DNA of 64,000 nucleotides from Laguncularia racemosa (Eukaryota > Streptophyta > Magnoliopsida > Myrtales > Combretaceae): positions 1,364,001-1,428,000 of the forward strand of contig JBBMOL010000009.1 of assembly GCA_037954665.1 (NCBI GenBank), given 5' to 3'. The translations under genes and the position numbers were made by a program. Shown in pieces: positions 23,131-34,560 of this stretch. Position 1 is the stretch's first letter; each line of letters starts with the position of its first letter. The notes under the pieces were generated by a model, which worked only from the letters and a program-made list of their open reading frames with translations, was not told the origin of the DNA and did no database searches.

Positions 23131-24612
23131 GACTGCTTTAATGATGACTCAAGAGCCATATCATCATTTAAATAAATTAAGAACCAAGATAGAATTAAGG
23201 ATTCTCTTACCATGTGACGTAGCTACCACAATTATATACCTAGCACTTATCTAATCTCCACTAATAATTTATGAATCCATAAAGAATTATCAAAGGAATA
23301 AGAGAATAATAGCTTATTAAAGTAAAAGAATCACCATATTAATTTCACTCAATTAGCCCACCAAAACACAATCAAAATTTGGTCACAAGCCTACACCACA
23401 CAATTGATAGTCGCTCTAAAGTCAAGCATAATTGGCCATCACATAAACAGTAGTGAAACATGATTTAGACACACTTTTAAGCATACAACAGCACACCCAC
23501 AATGTCTAGCACTCGCTAATTCACATTAAACACTACAAAACCAAAAGCTGACACCTATAGCACTCCAATCTTTATTACATGATAGACTCACTTCAATTCA
23601 CCAATGTGCTCTCATAAAATGCATGCTAGTAGACCCATACCTCTATATCTCATAGCATTTAGCACTTACTACCAACGTGCACACACACCACTGTCCTTGT
23701 TAAGCATCCTATACTCTTGAGACAAGCACCCCCAATATGCTCACCTTTAGCCACCACAAGCACCACTACAAGTGCCTTTACCATGCACTCTTGCAACACA
23801 TGTGAGTGACCATGTTGCGCACTCTTACAATTATGCTACACAACATGACTTAAGTGCCTACCATTGCACACTACAACACACCATCGCATGCCCACTTGCC
23901 ACACATGCCCCTACAATCACTCAAGGTGTCACACATGCCTACAAACCAAAACCCTTAGGTGTTGACCACCTTTGCAAGCTGTAAGCCTTAATCCCTTTGC
24001 CTAAAACATTCACTTTGATACAAAGATGATATGGATTCTTATCTATATCTCTGCTATATTCAATTATATGGATTATAAGACTGTAAATGTATTTTATGTA
24101 GTTCATTCATAACTAAAATTCAATGTTAGATGTGAAATTCCATATATATCTCAACTAATCAAAAGAAACTATAAGGTTGAGAGCTCTTTCTATAACTTCT
24201 ACAATTAAGATGCTCTCTCCTCACTCTATATGATATAAGAGGTATAGTATAGGCATCAAAGATAAAAGCATTATTAATTTACGACAATAAGTTATTCATA
24301 AATCAAAAGAAAGTGTTTAAGCACCTTAAGATCATGTTAATTGCCTTGATTCCATTCACCAACAATTAAGAAATTAAAAATATGTGAAACTTGATTCTAA
24401 CTCAGAGATTTAGGCACATTGATTCCTTTTATGAAGAATTCATTCTATTTCATCTATTCTTTGAATGATTATATTGAATTCTTCGATATATCAACAAATA
24501 GATGCAATATGTTAACAATAACATTCTTTATTTCTAAAAGGATTGTATTTGTTTAGGCATCTTATTTCTTCTATGGATCTATGCATCTTATTTCTTCTGT
24601 GTGCTTTTATCA
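23131..24612. other. Unassigned AT-rich DNA with a CA-rich part
   Basis: No gene recognised. The part at about 23400-23990 is biased to C and A on the plus strand, with many CAC, ACAC and CATGC words, and looks like a decayed low-complexity repeat. An open frame at 23772-23984 within it is probably a by-product of that bias. The stretch ends where the small LTR element begins at 24613. Confidence 0.4.
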
Positions 24613-24993
24613 TGGGATAGGAGTTTATCCTCTCCTAAAATACCAATGCAACACTTAACATTCCCTTGATTTACATAATTATCTCATTTCTGGATGTCGA
24701 GCCAACCTTCTCATTCCTATCCTTATAAAATCTATTCCAAGCCCATCTTTTACTTTAGGAGTGCCCCCTTAGGTTAACTACGATCTATTGTGTGTTTGAG
24801 AGAACTAACTACCTTGATTGGTTTCAACCTATCATGGCCATCATCAGGAGAGCAACATCAACTCTTGATCAGTTTGTTCACAGGTGGCTAAACCCACCTT
24901 TAAAGTACTCACATCTTTAAAACAAACTACCATGCCAATATCACTCGCTTTATTTTAAGCTTAAGTTGATCCATCACTTCCCTCTTGATGTCA
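24613..24993 (-). repeat. 3' LTR of the TRIM-like element
   Basis: It begins TGGGATAGGAG and ends TTGATGTCA. It matches 29717-29814 plus 38848-39129 in order, including a shared TCTCCTAAA-type segment, the ATGTCGAGC segment and the terminal CACTTCCC..TTGATGTCA. A purine-rich GGGTGGGGAGAA (minus strand) sits about 12 bases inside, a possible polypurine tract. Confidence 0.75.
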
Positions 24994-25004
24994 CAAATTG
25001 TAAT

Positions 25005-25672
25005 TGAAGCGAACCCTAGGTTGAGATTGTCCTAGAACCCGATTGGATGGAAAAGTAGCCTTAGAATCATCCTTGGAACCAAGCAACAACTTGACCCTAA
25101 CTCGAATAACAAATTAAAACCAAAGTTATAAGGAAATACGATTGCTACAAGTTACCTTGATTGGATCGGAAGGAGTTCTTGATGAAGAACACAAGGAGGT
25201 TTCCTTAAAAGAAAAATACATCAAAAGTCCTTAATTTCAGTGCCCTAAAAGACTATTTATAGTCTACAATTGAATGGGCAAAAATACACAAGAATTACTC
25301 TAAAAGGGCTATATAGGCCGGCATCTTAAGCTGATCTCAAAGCCGGCGGCCTAAGTTCCAACATCGGCGGCCTTCTTCCACTTCCAAGAGATCTTCAATA
25401 TCTTATATGTAATGACATCCTTGAAACTCAAAATTGTCCATTTGCTAAAATTACTCCAAGATTGGTCTTCATTATCATTGTTAGAGATGCATGACAAGTG
25501 GAAAATGACCTCCTCATCTTTTGGATTAATCATCCGTAATGCTTGGTCTAGGTCATCTTGAATAAATACATTTAAGGCTTATTCCATGCGTTTTGCTCTT
25601 GACCTTGTCATCGGTCCACCAATTTCTTCCAATGAATCATAGGAAAGAGTTAGTGCAAGTTGATTCCCATCA
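25005..25672 (-). repeat. 3' LTR of the 3.9-kb gypsy derivative
   Basis: Starts TGAAGCGAACCC and ends GATTCCCATCA on the plus strand; on the minus strand it therefore starts TGATGGGAATC. It aligns with 28275-28896. The minus strand has a TATA box within a perfect hairpin, GACTATAAATAGTC at about 25242-25255, which probably drives transcription. Confidence 0.85.
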
Positions 25673-25686
25673 TTCCCTCCTTCTTC

Positions 25687-26225
25687 AAAAGGATTTGTCC
25701 TCGAATCACCTAGCAATTCCAATTTGTAAGTGTTGTCAATGATGCACTTGAAGACTCAAAATGGACCTTCGTCTCTTGGAAACCACTTTGATCACCTTTT
25801 AGCAGGGAATCACCTTTGGTGAATGTGCTCCCAAACCCAATCTTTGGGTTCAAAGAGTATTTGACAACACCCTTTGTTGGCTCAGTTTGCATATTGTTCC
25901 TTCCATCGCTCAATATTGAGCTTGGCCTTCTTATGAACCTGCCTAATAAATTCAGCATTCCTTTTGATACTAACATATTCAGACACATGTAAAGAAGTTA
26001 AATCAAATGCAGTAAAAGAATTTTGACCATATGCAACCTCAATAGATCTCTTTGTTCTTGAGAACGGAGCATTCTTAATCTCACTTGTACTCGCATAATA
26101 ATTTTTTTTTTCCACTCTGTTTTTCTCTCACTACTCAATTCTCTCCCTTTCTTTTCTCTTTCCCTTTTCTCAGTCTCTCTCTCCTTTTCTTTTGCAATAG
26201 CACTCACTTTATTTTTATCACTCAT
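25687..26225 (-). pseudogene. Integrase C-terminal tail fused to protease linker
   Basis: The minus frame 26225-25998 is rich in E, K and R (KEKERETEKREREKKGREL), a linker typical after the protease in this gypsy group. Right after STSEIKNAPFSR the sequence jumps to IEVAYGQNSFTAFDLTSLHV, then AEFIRQVHKKAKLNIE, FEPKDWVWEH and YKLELLGDSRTNPFE, the end of an integrase. RT, RNase H and the integrase core, expected between them, are missing. A second smaller deletion joins YKLELLG to DSRTNPF. Confidence 0.75.
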
Positions 26226-26910
26226 TCTTTTTTATTCACTCTCTCTCTGTAATCTCACTTGATCTTCATATGCATCCAAAGGTTTGCGAGGTGTTAGCAT
26301 AATGAGTCGATTATTCATTACAAGTTTGTACCCATCATGAGTAACCTTTCTATCAAACTGCTATAGACGCCTTAAAAGGAGATGTCCAGCATATATAGGT
26401 GCAATGTCACAAAGTACCTCACCCTTATAGTTACCAATGGAAAATACAACTACAACTTACTTTGTTACTTTGACTTCTCCACACTCATTCAACCATTGCA
26501 GCTTATATGGCCTAAGATGCTTCATTATAGGTAGATGCAATTTCTCAACCATTAAAGAACTTGCAACATTTGTGCAACTACCACTATCAATGATCATGCT
26601 ACATACCTTACCACTTACATGGCACTTAGTATAGAAGATATGCTCACGTTGTTCCTCATCATCATCTTCCTTAGGTTGTATGTTTAGAGCACACTTAGTG
26701 ACCAACATTTCTCCTTTCACAGGACCCTCTACATCAACATCACTACATTCCTCCAATGGTGGCATCTCTTCCTCATTTGAGTTGATACTCTCTATATCAC
26801 CATTATCTAAAACAACTATAACCCTCTTATCTGGACACTAAGATGCAATGTGCCTTAACCCCGACAACTGAAACATTTTATATCATGTGATCTAGTAGAA
26901 GATTTAAATT
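26226..26910 (-). pseudogene. Protease and zinc-knuckle region of the 3.9-kb gypsy derivative
   Basis: Minus frame 26765-26457 reads MPPLEECSDVDVEG and later CHVSGKVCSMIIDSGSCTNV, with an intact DSG protease motif, then LHLPIMKHLRPYKLQWLNE. From 26456 it continues past a stop as FSIGNYKGEVLCDI. Upstream at 26905-26840 a knuckle starts with KCFSCRG but loses frame before the GH..C half. Protease would have matured the Gag-Pol precursor. Confidence 0.8.
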
Positions 26911-27780
26911 TAGTTTCACCTTTAGGATAGGTGGTTGGTTCCTTAGACTTTGCATCTTCCTTTTGTCGAGATTCATCCTTACGATTCTTCTAAATTGTCT
27001 TCCATGAAGAGCCAAAAGTAGAGCCATACCTAGAGGTACCCTTAGACCTTAACTGCCTTTCCACCTTAATAGCCTTATGCAATAGTTCCTCCATCTCCAC
27101 ATAATGATGCAACTCCACAATGTTAGCTATCTCTCTATTCAGGCCATTATCAAATCTAGTCATGGTAGCTTCATGATCTTCTTATATGTTAGCCCAAATC
27201 ATAACACTCATGGAACCTTGAGTCAACCCCTACAACTTTCTATATAAATCCCTCTAGTAATGACTAGGTATAAACCTTTTCTCATTACTACCTCCATCTC
27301 CTCCCATTACTTAATTGGTCTCTCTCCTATCCTTCGCCTACTAACCACAAATTGATCCCACCAAATATTAGCATAATCAATGAATTCAACTGATGCTAAT
27401 TTGACCTTCTTCTCCTCAACATAATTATGACAATCAAATACATGTTTTACTTTTCTCTCCCATTCCAAATACAGCTTAGGGTCATTGTTTCCTTGAAAAG
27501 TAGGAATTGCCATCTTAATGCTCCCTAAATTATTATCCTACCTCTGAACAACCTCTTTTCCTCTCCTATAACTATCCATATCAACATCAGACTCCTCATT
27601 TTCCCCCCTCCTCATCCATTGTCCTTCTGAAAGCCTATGTTTAGAAAGAGATTCAAGATCATCTAACCTTCTATTCAGAAGTTTAAATTAATATTGGACT
27701 GCCTTCATAAACGTCTTCATATCAGAATCCACATGATCTCCTCCACTACTCATGTTTCCACAGCCTACAATAAATTTGTT
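26911..27780 (-). pseudogene. Gag of the 3.9-kb gypsy derivative
   Basis: Minus frame 27513-27307 reads MAIPTFQGNNDPKLYLEWER, KVKHVFDCHNYVEEKKVKLA and FIDYANIWWDQF, the conserved start of the retrotransposon Gag domain. Distal parts lie at 27300-26911 in broken frames. An N-terminal segment to about 27750 includes an SGGDHVDSDMKTF-like run. Typical Gag proteins of this group are longer, so this copy is truncated by stops. Confidence 0.8.
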
Positions 27781-28260
27781 AATAACACAAGAATTTTTTT
27801 TTTCTCTTAACTCTCCCTCACGTGTTTACACTTAGAGATACAGATCCAATTCACCCGTGTATCACTCAATAATATATGTATATTTTTGGTATTCAATAAA
27901 CTTCTCCCCATAAGTTCTTTAACAAGAGTGCTATCAACGACCCTAACAGGTAGCAAATAATGACACGTAATGCTAAGAACTAAGGAATGATTTGGTCTTA
28001 TATACTCAAGAGAAATTTCATGACAACCTTTTTTTCTAACTCTTTGAACACACTATCAATGAAAACCACCAGCAATATACTAAATCAATCGACCAATTCT
28101 AAACTTGTAGAACGAATTCAAAGGAACACTATTTCTTTTTTTTTTTTTTTGACAAATAAGAACAATATCAAACAACCGAATTTAAAGGACTAAATTAACA
28201 AAAACACAACAATTGCGATAATTTTAAAGGATAGATAAAACTTGATTTCTAAAAGCTAAA
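27781..28260. other. 5' leader of the 3.9-kb gypsy derivative
   Basis: Lies between gag and the primer site. No coding similarity; the open frame at 27987-28193 on the plus strand runs against the element and includes a poly(T) tract, so it is rejected. Confidence 0.5.
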
Positions 28261-28274
28261 GCTCCAATACCAAA

Positions 28275-28896
28275 TGAAGCAAACCCTAGGTTAAGGTTTT
28301 CATAAAACCCGATTGGATGGAAAAGTAGCCTTAGAATCATCCTTAGAACCAAGAAACAACTTGACCCTAACTCGAATAACGAATTAAACTAAAGTTATAC
28401 GGAATTACGATTGCTATAAGTTACCTTGATTGGATTAAAGGGAGTTCTTGATGAAGAACATAAGGAGGTATTCTTAAAAGAAAAATACATCAAAAGTCCT
28501 TAATTTTCGTGCCCTAAAAGACTGTTTATAGTCTATAATCGAATGGGCAAAAATACACAAGAATTACTCTAGGCCAGCTAGAAAAGCTAGCGGCCCAAGT
28601 TCCAACACCGGCAGCCTTCTTCCACTTCTAAGCGATCTTTAATATCTTGTATGTAATGACATCCTTGAAGCTCAAAATTGTCCATTTGCTAAAATTACTC
28701 TAAGCTTGGTCTTCATTATCATTGTTGGAGATGTGTGACAAGTGGAAAATAACCTCCTCATCTTTTGGATTAATCATCCGTAATGCTTAGTACATTCAAG
28801 GCTTGCTTCAGGCATTTTGCTCTTGACCTTGTCATCGGTCCTTCAATTCCTTCCAATGGGTCATAGGAAAGAGTTGGTGCAAGTTGATTCCCATCA
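28275..28896 (-). repeat. 5' LTR of the 3.9-kb gypsy derivative
   Basis: Copy of 25005-25672 with a deletion near 28565 relative to the other LTR (about 46 bp shorter overall). It begins TGAAGCAAACCC next to the primer site at 28261-28272 and ends GATTCCCATCA. The hairpin around the TATA element is changed here (GACTGTTTATAGTC). Confidence 0.85.
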
Positions 28897-28901
28897 GTAA
28901 C

Positions 28902-29716
28902 ATTCTCCCCACCCAAATTCATGACACTCTCGTTACAAGGCCAATCTCCAGCTACTATCCTTTTTCCATTAGATTACCATCCTTCCCCATTAGCAAACTC
29001 TCCTAAGGTCTTCTCCAACTAAGATTACGAGCTTCCTTAGGCCTTCATCTCTCATCCTTAACCCCCCTTTTTATCCTTCAAGAACTCCTCTTCTTAAGTT
29101 ACCTAATGGTAAAGTTGTCTACTATTATACTACTCCAACTGATTACCACTATCCTCTACCTATTATTAAACTCTGCCCCAAGATCATCTTAGTTAGGACT
29201 CTAGGCTTCCACATACATTACTCTCTTGCCCTTCCCCTTCTTTATGTCCTTTGAAATTACCTCTTGCTAAGTTGCCCAATAATAAGGTAACTTACAACTG
29301 TACTGCCTTAAATGATTATCACCCCCCCTCTATATTTTGTCTCACTCCACTCCAAGATCATCTTAGCCAAAACTCTTAAGCTTCTATAGCTCTCATCACT
29401 TAGCCTCGCCCTTCCTCATGTCTTTTGTGATCGACTTTGATTGAGTAACCCAATGGTTGGCATCTCACTAGTTTATTTATTTATTTATTTTGTATTGATT
29501 TAAGCTACTCTTATTAAAAAAAAAAGTTTTAATTCAGGACACAACTACTTTTCGTTTCACAATGGTGTCTTCCTAGTGGCTGCTCTTTCTCTCAAGCCTC
29601 TCCTACACAAGCCCCTTTATCAATAAGGTTACCTATATACAATCTTTACTTTACTTGGGTAGCATTTAGGTGTCTTGATGAATTTTGGAACATTATAGCT
29701 CTTATACCACTTATAA
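28902..29716 (-). other. Interior of the TRIM-like element with degenerate ~176-bp tandem repeats and PBS
   Basis: A pyrimidine-rich plus strand with no coding frame. Three degenerate units share words such as CCAAGATCATCTTAG (29178 and 29350), GGCTTCCACAT and TTGCTAAGTTGCCCAAT, with a period of about 175-183 bp. At 29698-29709 the minus strand reads TGGTATAAGAGC, close to the initiator-Met primer site TGGTATCAGAGC, seven bases from the LTR. Confidence 0.6.
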
Positions 29717-29814
29717 TGGGACGAGAGGTTCTCCCCTCCTAAAGTACCCATATGGTGCTCAACCATCTGTTGATTTATATAATTATCTAAATCTTTTATG
29801 TCGAGCTAGAATTC
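29717..29814 (-). repeat. 5' LTR of the TRIM-like element, first piece
   Basis: Begins TGGGACGAGAGG and matches 24613 onward through the ATGTCGAGC segment. It is cut at AATTC (29810-29814), the target duplication of the chromovirus that follows. It continues at 38848. Confidence 0.75.
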
Positions 29815-31811
29815 TATAACGCTCCAAATCCTAGAATATCACAACCCGCCACATGTCACTACTATAAAGCGATACACTAAGGCTCTAAAACTCCATACAA
29901 TTTTAAACCTATTCATCTTTACTTATATTATACCATTATAAACTCATTAAAAGTAATGAATAACTCTTAAGTGAGTCATTCCAATCCTCATTATTTAAAC
30001 CAACACATATAAATCCAAATTAAATTCTAAGATAAACATTTATCTTCATATGATAATTAACATAAATAGAAATCTAGTAATTATCTCTATGTTCTCAACT
30101 TAATAACTTAAAGTTCTAATCATAATTCTTCTGTATTTTCAATCACTCTTCGTCTACATAATAATATTGTTCTCTCCCGTACTCATCCACATAATGTCCC
30201 ACCAAATTTTCATGTTCATCATAATCAATGTGCTCATCATTCTTACCTACAACTAAAAATATATAAAGGGAGATGAGCTTAAGCTTAGTATGTAAATACC
30301 ACACCCACATATGCATCCCACACAATGACAATATCACATGCATCTATGTAATAGTAATCTACAACACATCAATTCATTAAGTTATATTCCATCATTTAAT
30401 TCACATACAACATAAGGGTACTCATAATCTCGATTCACATATAATATTTATATATAGTCCCAATGGGAACTGCTACTACAAGCCCTGTTAACCCTATTTA
30501 TCTTAGATCATTTTGATACACGACACCACTAAGGACAATCCAATATACTGATCATCAAGGTGCCCCTTAGGGATCTACCACTACAAGCCCCCTAGGGATC
30601 TGCCACTACAGCCCCCTAGGTTGAGCCAAGTAAAAGTAATACACAAGTTAACTTCCAACATTTAATTAAGTTCATTAAACCATTAACATCATCAACCTTT
30701 TACAATTATTAAACATCAACCTAGTAAGCACAACCAACAAAACAAGGTAAACACATACTTGGAAAGATGTTCTTACTATAGTCCTGTATGTCTCTAATGA
30801 AAGGAAGTAGACCTATTTAGTTACAAAGAACCACACTTAGTTCTATCCTATAAGTAATTTGAGTTTAATTTATCATGTATTTCCTAATTGTATAATTTTT
30901 CTCTTCCCTAAAGTATTCATTATGATTTACTCGCACTTTAGAATTGAAATAAATTGAAATGAAATCAAATAGATGTTCCTAGTTAACATAATTGTGGAAG
31001 AGACTATGTAGGGTGTAGAAGTGCATAAGGTAGAGCACGATCATGCTAGAGGCCGTGTATCTTTCTGTAAAATTTTCCATTTCAACATATCCAAGTACAC
31101 AGTCATGCTTGTGGTCATGTACCTTATTATAAAAATCACCATTTCAACACGTCTAGGTACATGATCATGCTTATGGCTGTGTACCTTATTGCTTCCCCTC
31201 ATATTTCTACACAGGCAAGTACACGAGTGTGTACTTGACCGTGTACATCATTGTTCTTCATGAACCTTAATTTTTCCTTCTCCAATTTATCCCTAATTCT
31301 AATTTCTATGATTCTTATCTTAATTTACTAATGTATTCCATAATTCAAATTAACAATTGGAGTCTAGTGCACTTACTTGATTCGGATTATAGTTGGAACC
31401 CTTTGATTAGCTTGACTCTTCGCTTGTTTCACACGTCCCTTGTTATGATTTCTATCGATACAATGATAAATATGTCTTAGATTCATCATTCATCATCATA
31501 GCTAAACACATCGATGATCTAAATGCTTACTTGTTAGATTAGCCTCATGGTTCTCCCCTAAGTCGCCTAAGGGTTTCTATAGAGTTTTTCTCTCTTTAGG
31601 TTTTTGTTTTCAGTGTGCGAATGAGGAAAGGTGACAACCTTAGGTTAGAGTGGCTTTTATACCTTAGCTAGGAAAAGACCAATTTGCCCCTTGTCTTTTA
31701 ACTTATTAATTTAATTGACCTTAATCATATATTATATTATATTATATTTATTCAATAATTATAATTTTATGTATATATATTAATAATTAAATTCTTGAAC
31801 CATGTATTACA
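29815..31811 (-). repeat. 3' LTR of the chromovirus
   Basis: Plus-strand left end TATAACGCTCC (TGTAACGCCCC in the other copy), right end ATGTATTACA. On the minus strand a TATA box TATAAAAG (about 31658-31665) lies near the LTR start. It includes a four-unit hairpin repeat (31033-31250) and a short open frame (30343-30143) also present in the other LTR. The copies differ at many positions. Confidence 0.9.
31033..31250 (-). repeat. Four-unit hairpin tandem repeat in the chromovirus LTR
   Basis: Period about 61 bp. Each unit has a spacer like ACCATTTCAACA followed by an inverted repeat around ATCATGCTTRTGG: CACG/CGTG (31036), GTACA/TGTAC (31095), GGTACA/TGTACC (31156), GTACAC/GTGTAC (31219). 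The matching array in the other LTR is at 38067-38285. Confidence 0.75.
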
Positions 31812-31824
31812 TTCTCCCTACCTT
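31812..31824 (-). other. Polypurine tract of the chromovirus
   Basis: Minus strand AAGGTAGGGAGAA directly precedes the LTR start TGTAATACATGG. Confidence 0.75.
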
Positions 31825-33250
31825 ATAAAAACTTTTGTTCTCAAAGGTCACCTGAAATTGGAAAGAGTTCTGGATGTTTCTTTCTAATTTCTTCTTCTCA
31901 TTCCCATGTTGCTTCCCATTCAGTTTAATTCGTCCACTATGCTTTGACATAGGGAATTATTCTTCTTCTTCTTAATACTTTCTCTTTCATGTCAACTATT
32001 CTTACAAGTTTCTAAATAGGTGATAAATTTGGTTATACCTTCAAAGGTTCCAAAGCTACTACTTAGTTTAGGTTTAGCACAAATTTCCTTAACATCGATA
32101 CATGAAACACATCATATACCTCAGCCAGACTTAGTGGTAGAACCAACTTGTAAGCAACTGTTCTAACTCTTTCCAAAATCTTGAACAAACTTACATACCA
32201 TAGATTTAACTTCCTCCACAATCCAAATCTGATTACCTCTTTAGTTAAAGATATCTTTAATAAAACCTTATCCTTGACTTGAAATTCCAAGGGGCATTGT
32301 TGTTTATCTACATAACTCTTTTGGTGACTCTATGCTGATAGAATTTGTTGCTTTATTACTTTAACCTTGTCTACTACTTCTTGCATCATCTGTAGCCCCA
32401 TTATCCATCTTTCTCCCACTACATCCTAATGTAAGGGAGATCTGCACTTCTTACCATGCAATGCTTCATATGGAACCATTTAGATAGTAGCTTGATAATT
32501 GTTATTATGTGTGAATTACACCAAGGGTAGGTGATCACTCTAATTACCCTCATGATCCAATGAACAAGCTTACAGTAAATCTTCCAAAATTCGGGTAATT
32601 CTCTTAGACTGCCCATTTTTCTGAAGGTGAAATGCAGTAGTAAACTAGAGTTTAGTTCCTAAAGCCTGATATAGACTTTTCCAGAATTTACTTACAAATC
32701 TCATATCCCTATTAGTTGTGGTAATGGTTAGTATACCATGTAATCTGACAATCTCCTTCATGTATAGTTGTGCAAGCTCCTCTAATCTATAGTCCACCTT
32801 AATTGGTAAGAAATGGGCAGACTTGGTCAATCTGACTACAATTACCCATATTGCATCATATTTCTCTTTAGTTCTCGGGAGGGCTATCACAAAATCCATA
32901 GTTACATGTTCCCACCTCCATTCAAGTATAGGAAGTAGTTGTAACTCATAAGTTAGTCTTTGGTGCTCAATATTGATTTGTTGATTGGTTAGACATTTAG
33001 ATACAAATTCAACTATCTACCGCTTCATATTTTTCCACCAATAATGACTCTTTAGATCCTTATACATCTTGGTGCTTCTAGAATATACTGTATATCTTAA
33101 GTAAAGGGCTTTTTTCATAATCTCCTTCTTCAATTCCATGTTATCTGAAGCATACCATCTTGTGCCATATTTAACTACCCCTCTAGCATCTATATTGAAT
33201 TCAGTGACTTCACCTTATTCTATTTTTTTTTTTTAATTTTCTAGATTCTA
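31825..33250 (-). pseudogene. Integrase and chromodomain-like C-terminus of the chromovirus
   Basis: Minus pieces: 32899-32645 (MDFVIALPRTKEKYDAIWVI then VVRLTKSAHFLPI, the core with its first catalytic Asp), 32616-32419, and 32290-32063 (FQVKDKVLLKISLTKEVIRF then YKLVLPLSLAEVYDVFHVSM, the GPY/F region). From 32060 to 31840 a tail (RRRRIIPYVKA, EWEATWE, IRKKHPELF) matches the chromodomain-like end that chromoviruses use for chromatin targeting. Core motif GPxDMDFV precedes 32899. The zinc domain is weak, near 33000-33100. Several stops. Confidence 0.85.
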
Positions 33251-34560
33251 AGATCTCTACTTTGCATAGTCTTAATTCGAGTAATGATACTGGGTTGAAT
33301 ATTAAGTGTAGCCAACATATTTCCCACTTCTTGTGTCACCATCTCCAATTCCAGCTTATGCATATCTTCTAATATTTGTCTCTAAGATGTGACTAGTGCT
33401 GCAATGTTCATCTACTTGTTTCAGCTTAAAGCATCTACAATCACATTTGCTTTTCCAAGGTGATAATGGATCTCCACATCATAATCATTCATTAATTCCA
33501 ACCATGTACTCTCCCTCATATTCAAGTCCTTTAATGTTATAGGTATTTTAGGTTCTTATGGTTTGTGAAGATTTTGCACTTCTTACCATAAAGATAATGT
33601 CTCTACAACTTCGGTGCTAAGATCATAGCCACTAGCTTTATATCGTGCATGGGGTAATTCCTCTCATAAGGTTTTAGCTAGCAAGAGGCATATGCAATGA
33701 CTCTCCCATTCTACATAAGCATATACCCCAAGCCTTAAGTCAACACATCATTGAACACTTCAAATTCTTTCCCTATCTTTGGTAGGCTAACACAAGAGTT
33801 GTCACCAATTTATCCTTTAGTATTGTGAAGTTGTTTTCACAATCTTCATTTAACACAAACTTAGCCTTCTTCTTTGTCAATTGGATTAAGGGAGTTGCTA
33901 GTCGAGAGAACCCTTTTTCACAAAACGCATATAATACCTGGCTAACCCTAAAAAACTCTTAACCTCTATCACAATTCTTAATCTTGGGCAGTCACTCACT
34001 ACCTTTACCTTCTCAAGATCTATCAATATAACATCTTTATTTATCACATGCCCTAAGAAAGAAACTTATTCCAACTAAAATTCACATTTGCTAAATTTAG
34101 CATACATCTTCTCTTCCCGTAGTCTTTCTAGTACTGCTTAAAGATGTGTTTCATGTTTTTCCTTGCTCTTAGAATAGATGAGAATATCATCTATGAACAC
34201 TACTACAAATTGACCTAGCTAGTCTCTAAGCACTCTGTTGATCAAATCCATAAAAGCAATTAGAGCATTTGTCAATCCGAAACGCATCACTAGAAACTCG
34301 TAATGCCTATACCGAGTCCTAAAGGCAGACTTCTATATGTCTTCTTCTTTGATCCTTAATTGATGGTACCTCAATCTCAAACCAATTTTAGAGAAAACTT
34401 AAGCTCCCTGTAATTGGTCAAATAGGTCATCAATCCTAAGGAGAGAGTATTTGTTCTTAATCGTGACTCGGTTTAGCTCTCTATAATCTATACACAACTT
34501 GATACTCCCATTCTTCTTCTTAATAAACAATACCGGATCACCTCATGGTGAGACACTTAG
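33251..34560 (-). pseudogene. Reverse transcriptase and RNase H of the chromovirus
   Basis: On the minus strand the RT reads VLFIKKKNGSIKLCIDYREL, NRVTIKNKYSLLRIDDLFDQ, YRHYEFLVMRFGLTNALIAF, and the catalytic box FIDDILIYSKS is intact. The connection domain (FLGLARYYMRFVKKGFSRLA) lies near 33900-33960. RNase H (33720-33400) is degenerate. Stops occur throughout, for example after DQLQGA and before GDPVLF. No uninterrupted frame of 60 codons is left in this part. Confidence 0.85.

Larger units (their letters stand above)
25005..28896 (-). mobile_element. Ty3/gypsy deletion derivative (3.9 kb) lacking RT, RNase H and integrase core
   Basis: LTRs at 25005-25672 and 28275-28896 are flanked by GTAAT and GTAAC (25000-25004; 28897-28901), a 5-bp duplication with one change. 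A primer site complementary to initiator tRNA-Met (28261-28272, TGGTATTGGAGC on the minus strand) and a polypurine tract GAAGAAGGAGGGAA (25673-25686) set the orientation. Inside are gag (to 27513), protease (26765-26457) and an integrase C-terminal tail (from about 26115), with no RT between. It sits in the interior of the TRIM-like element. Confidence 0.85.

Noticed and set aside
23772..23984. 70-codon plus frame rich in His, Ala and Thr
   Set aside because: It is produced by a CA-rich low-complexity stretch and has no support as a gene.
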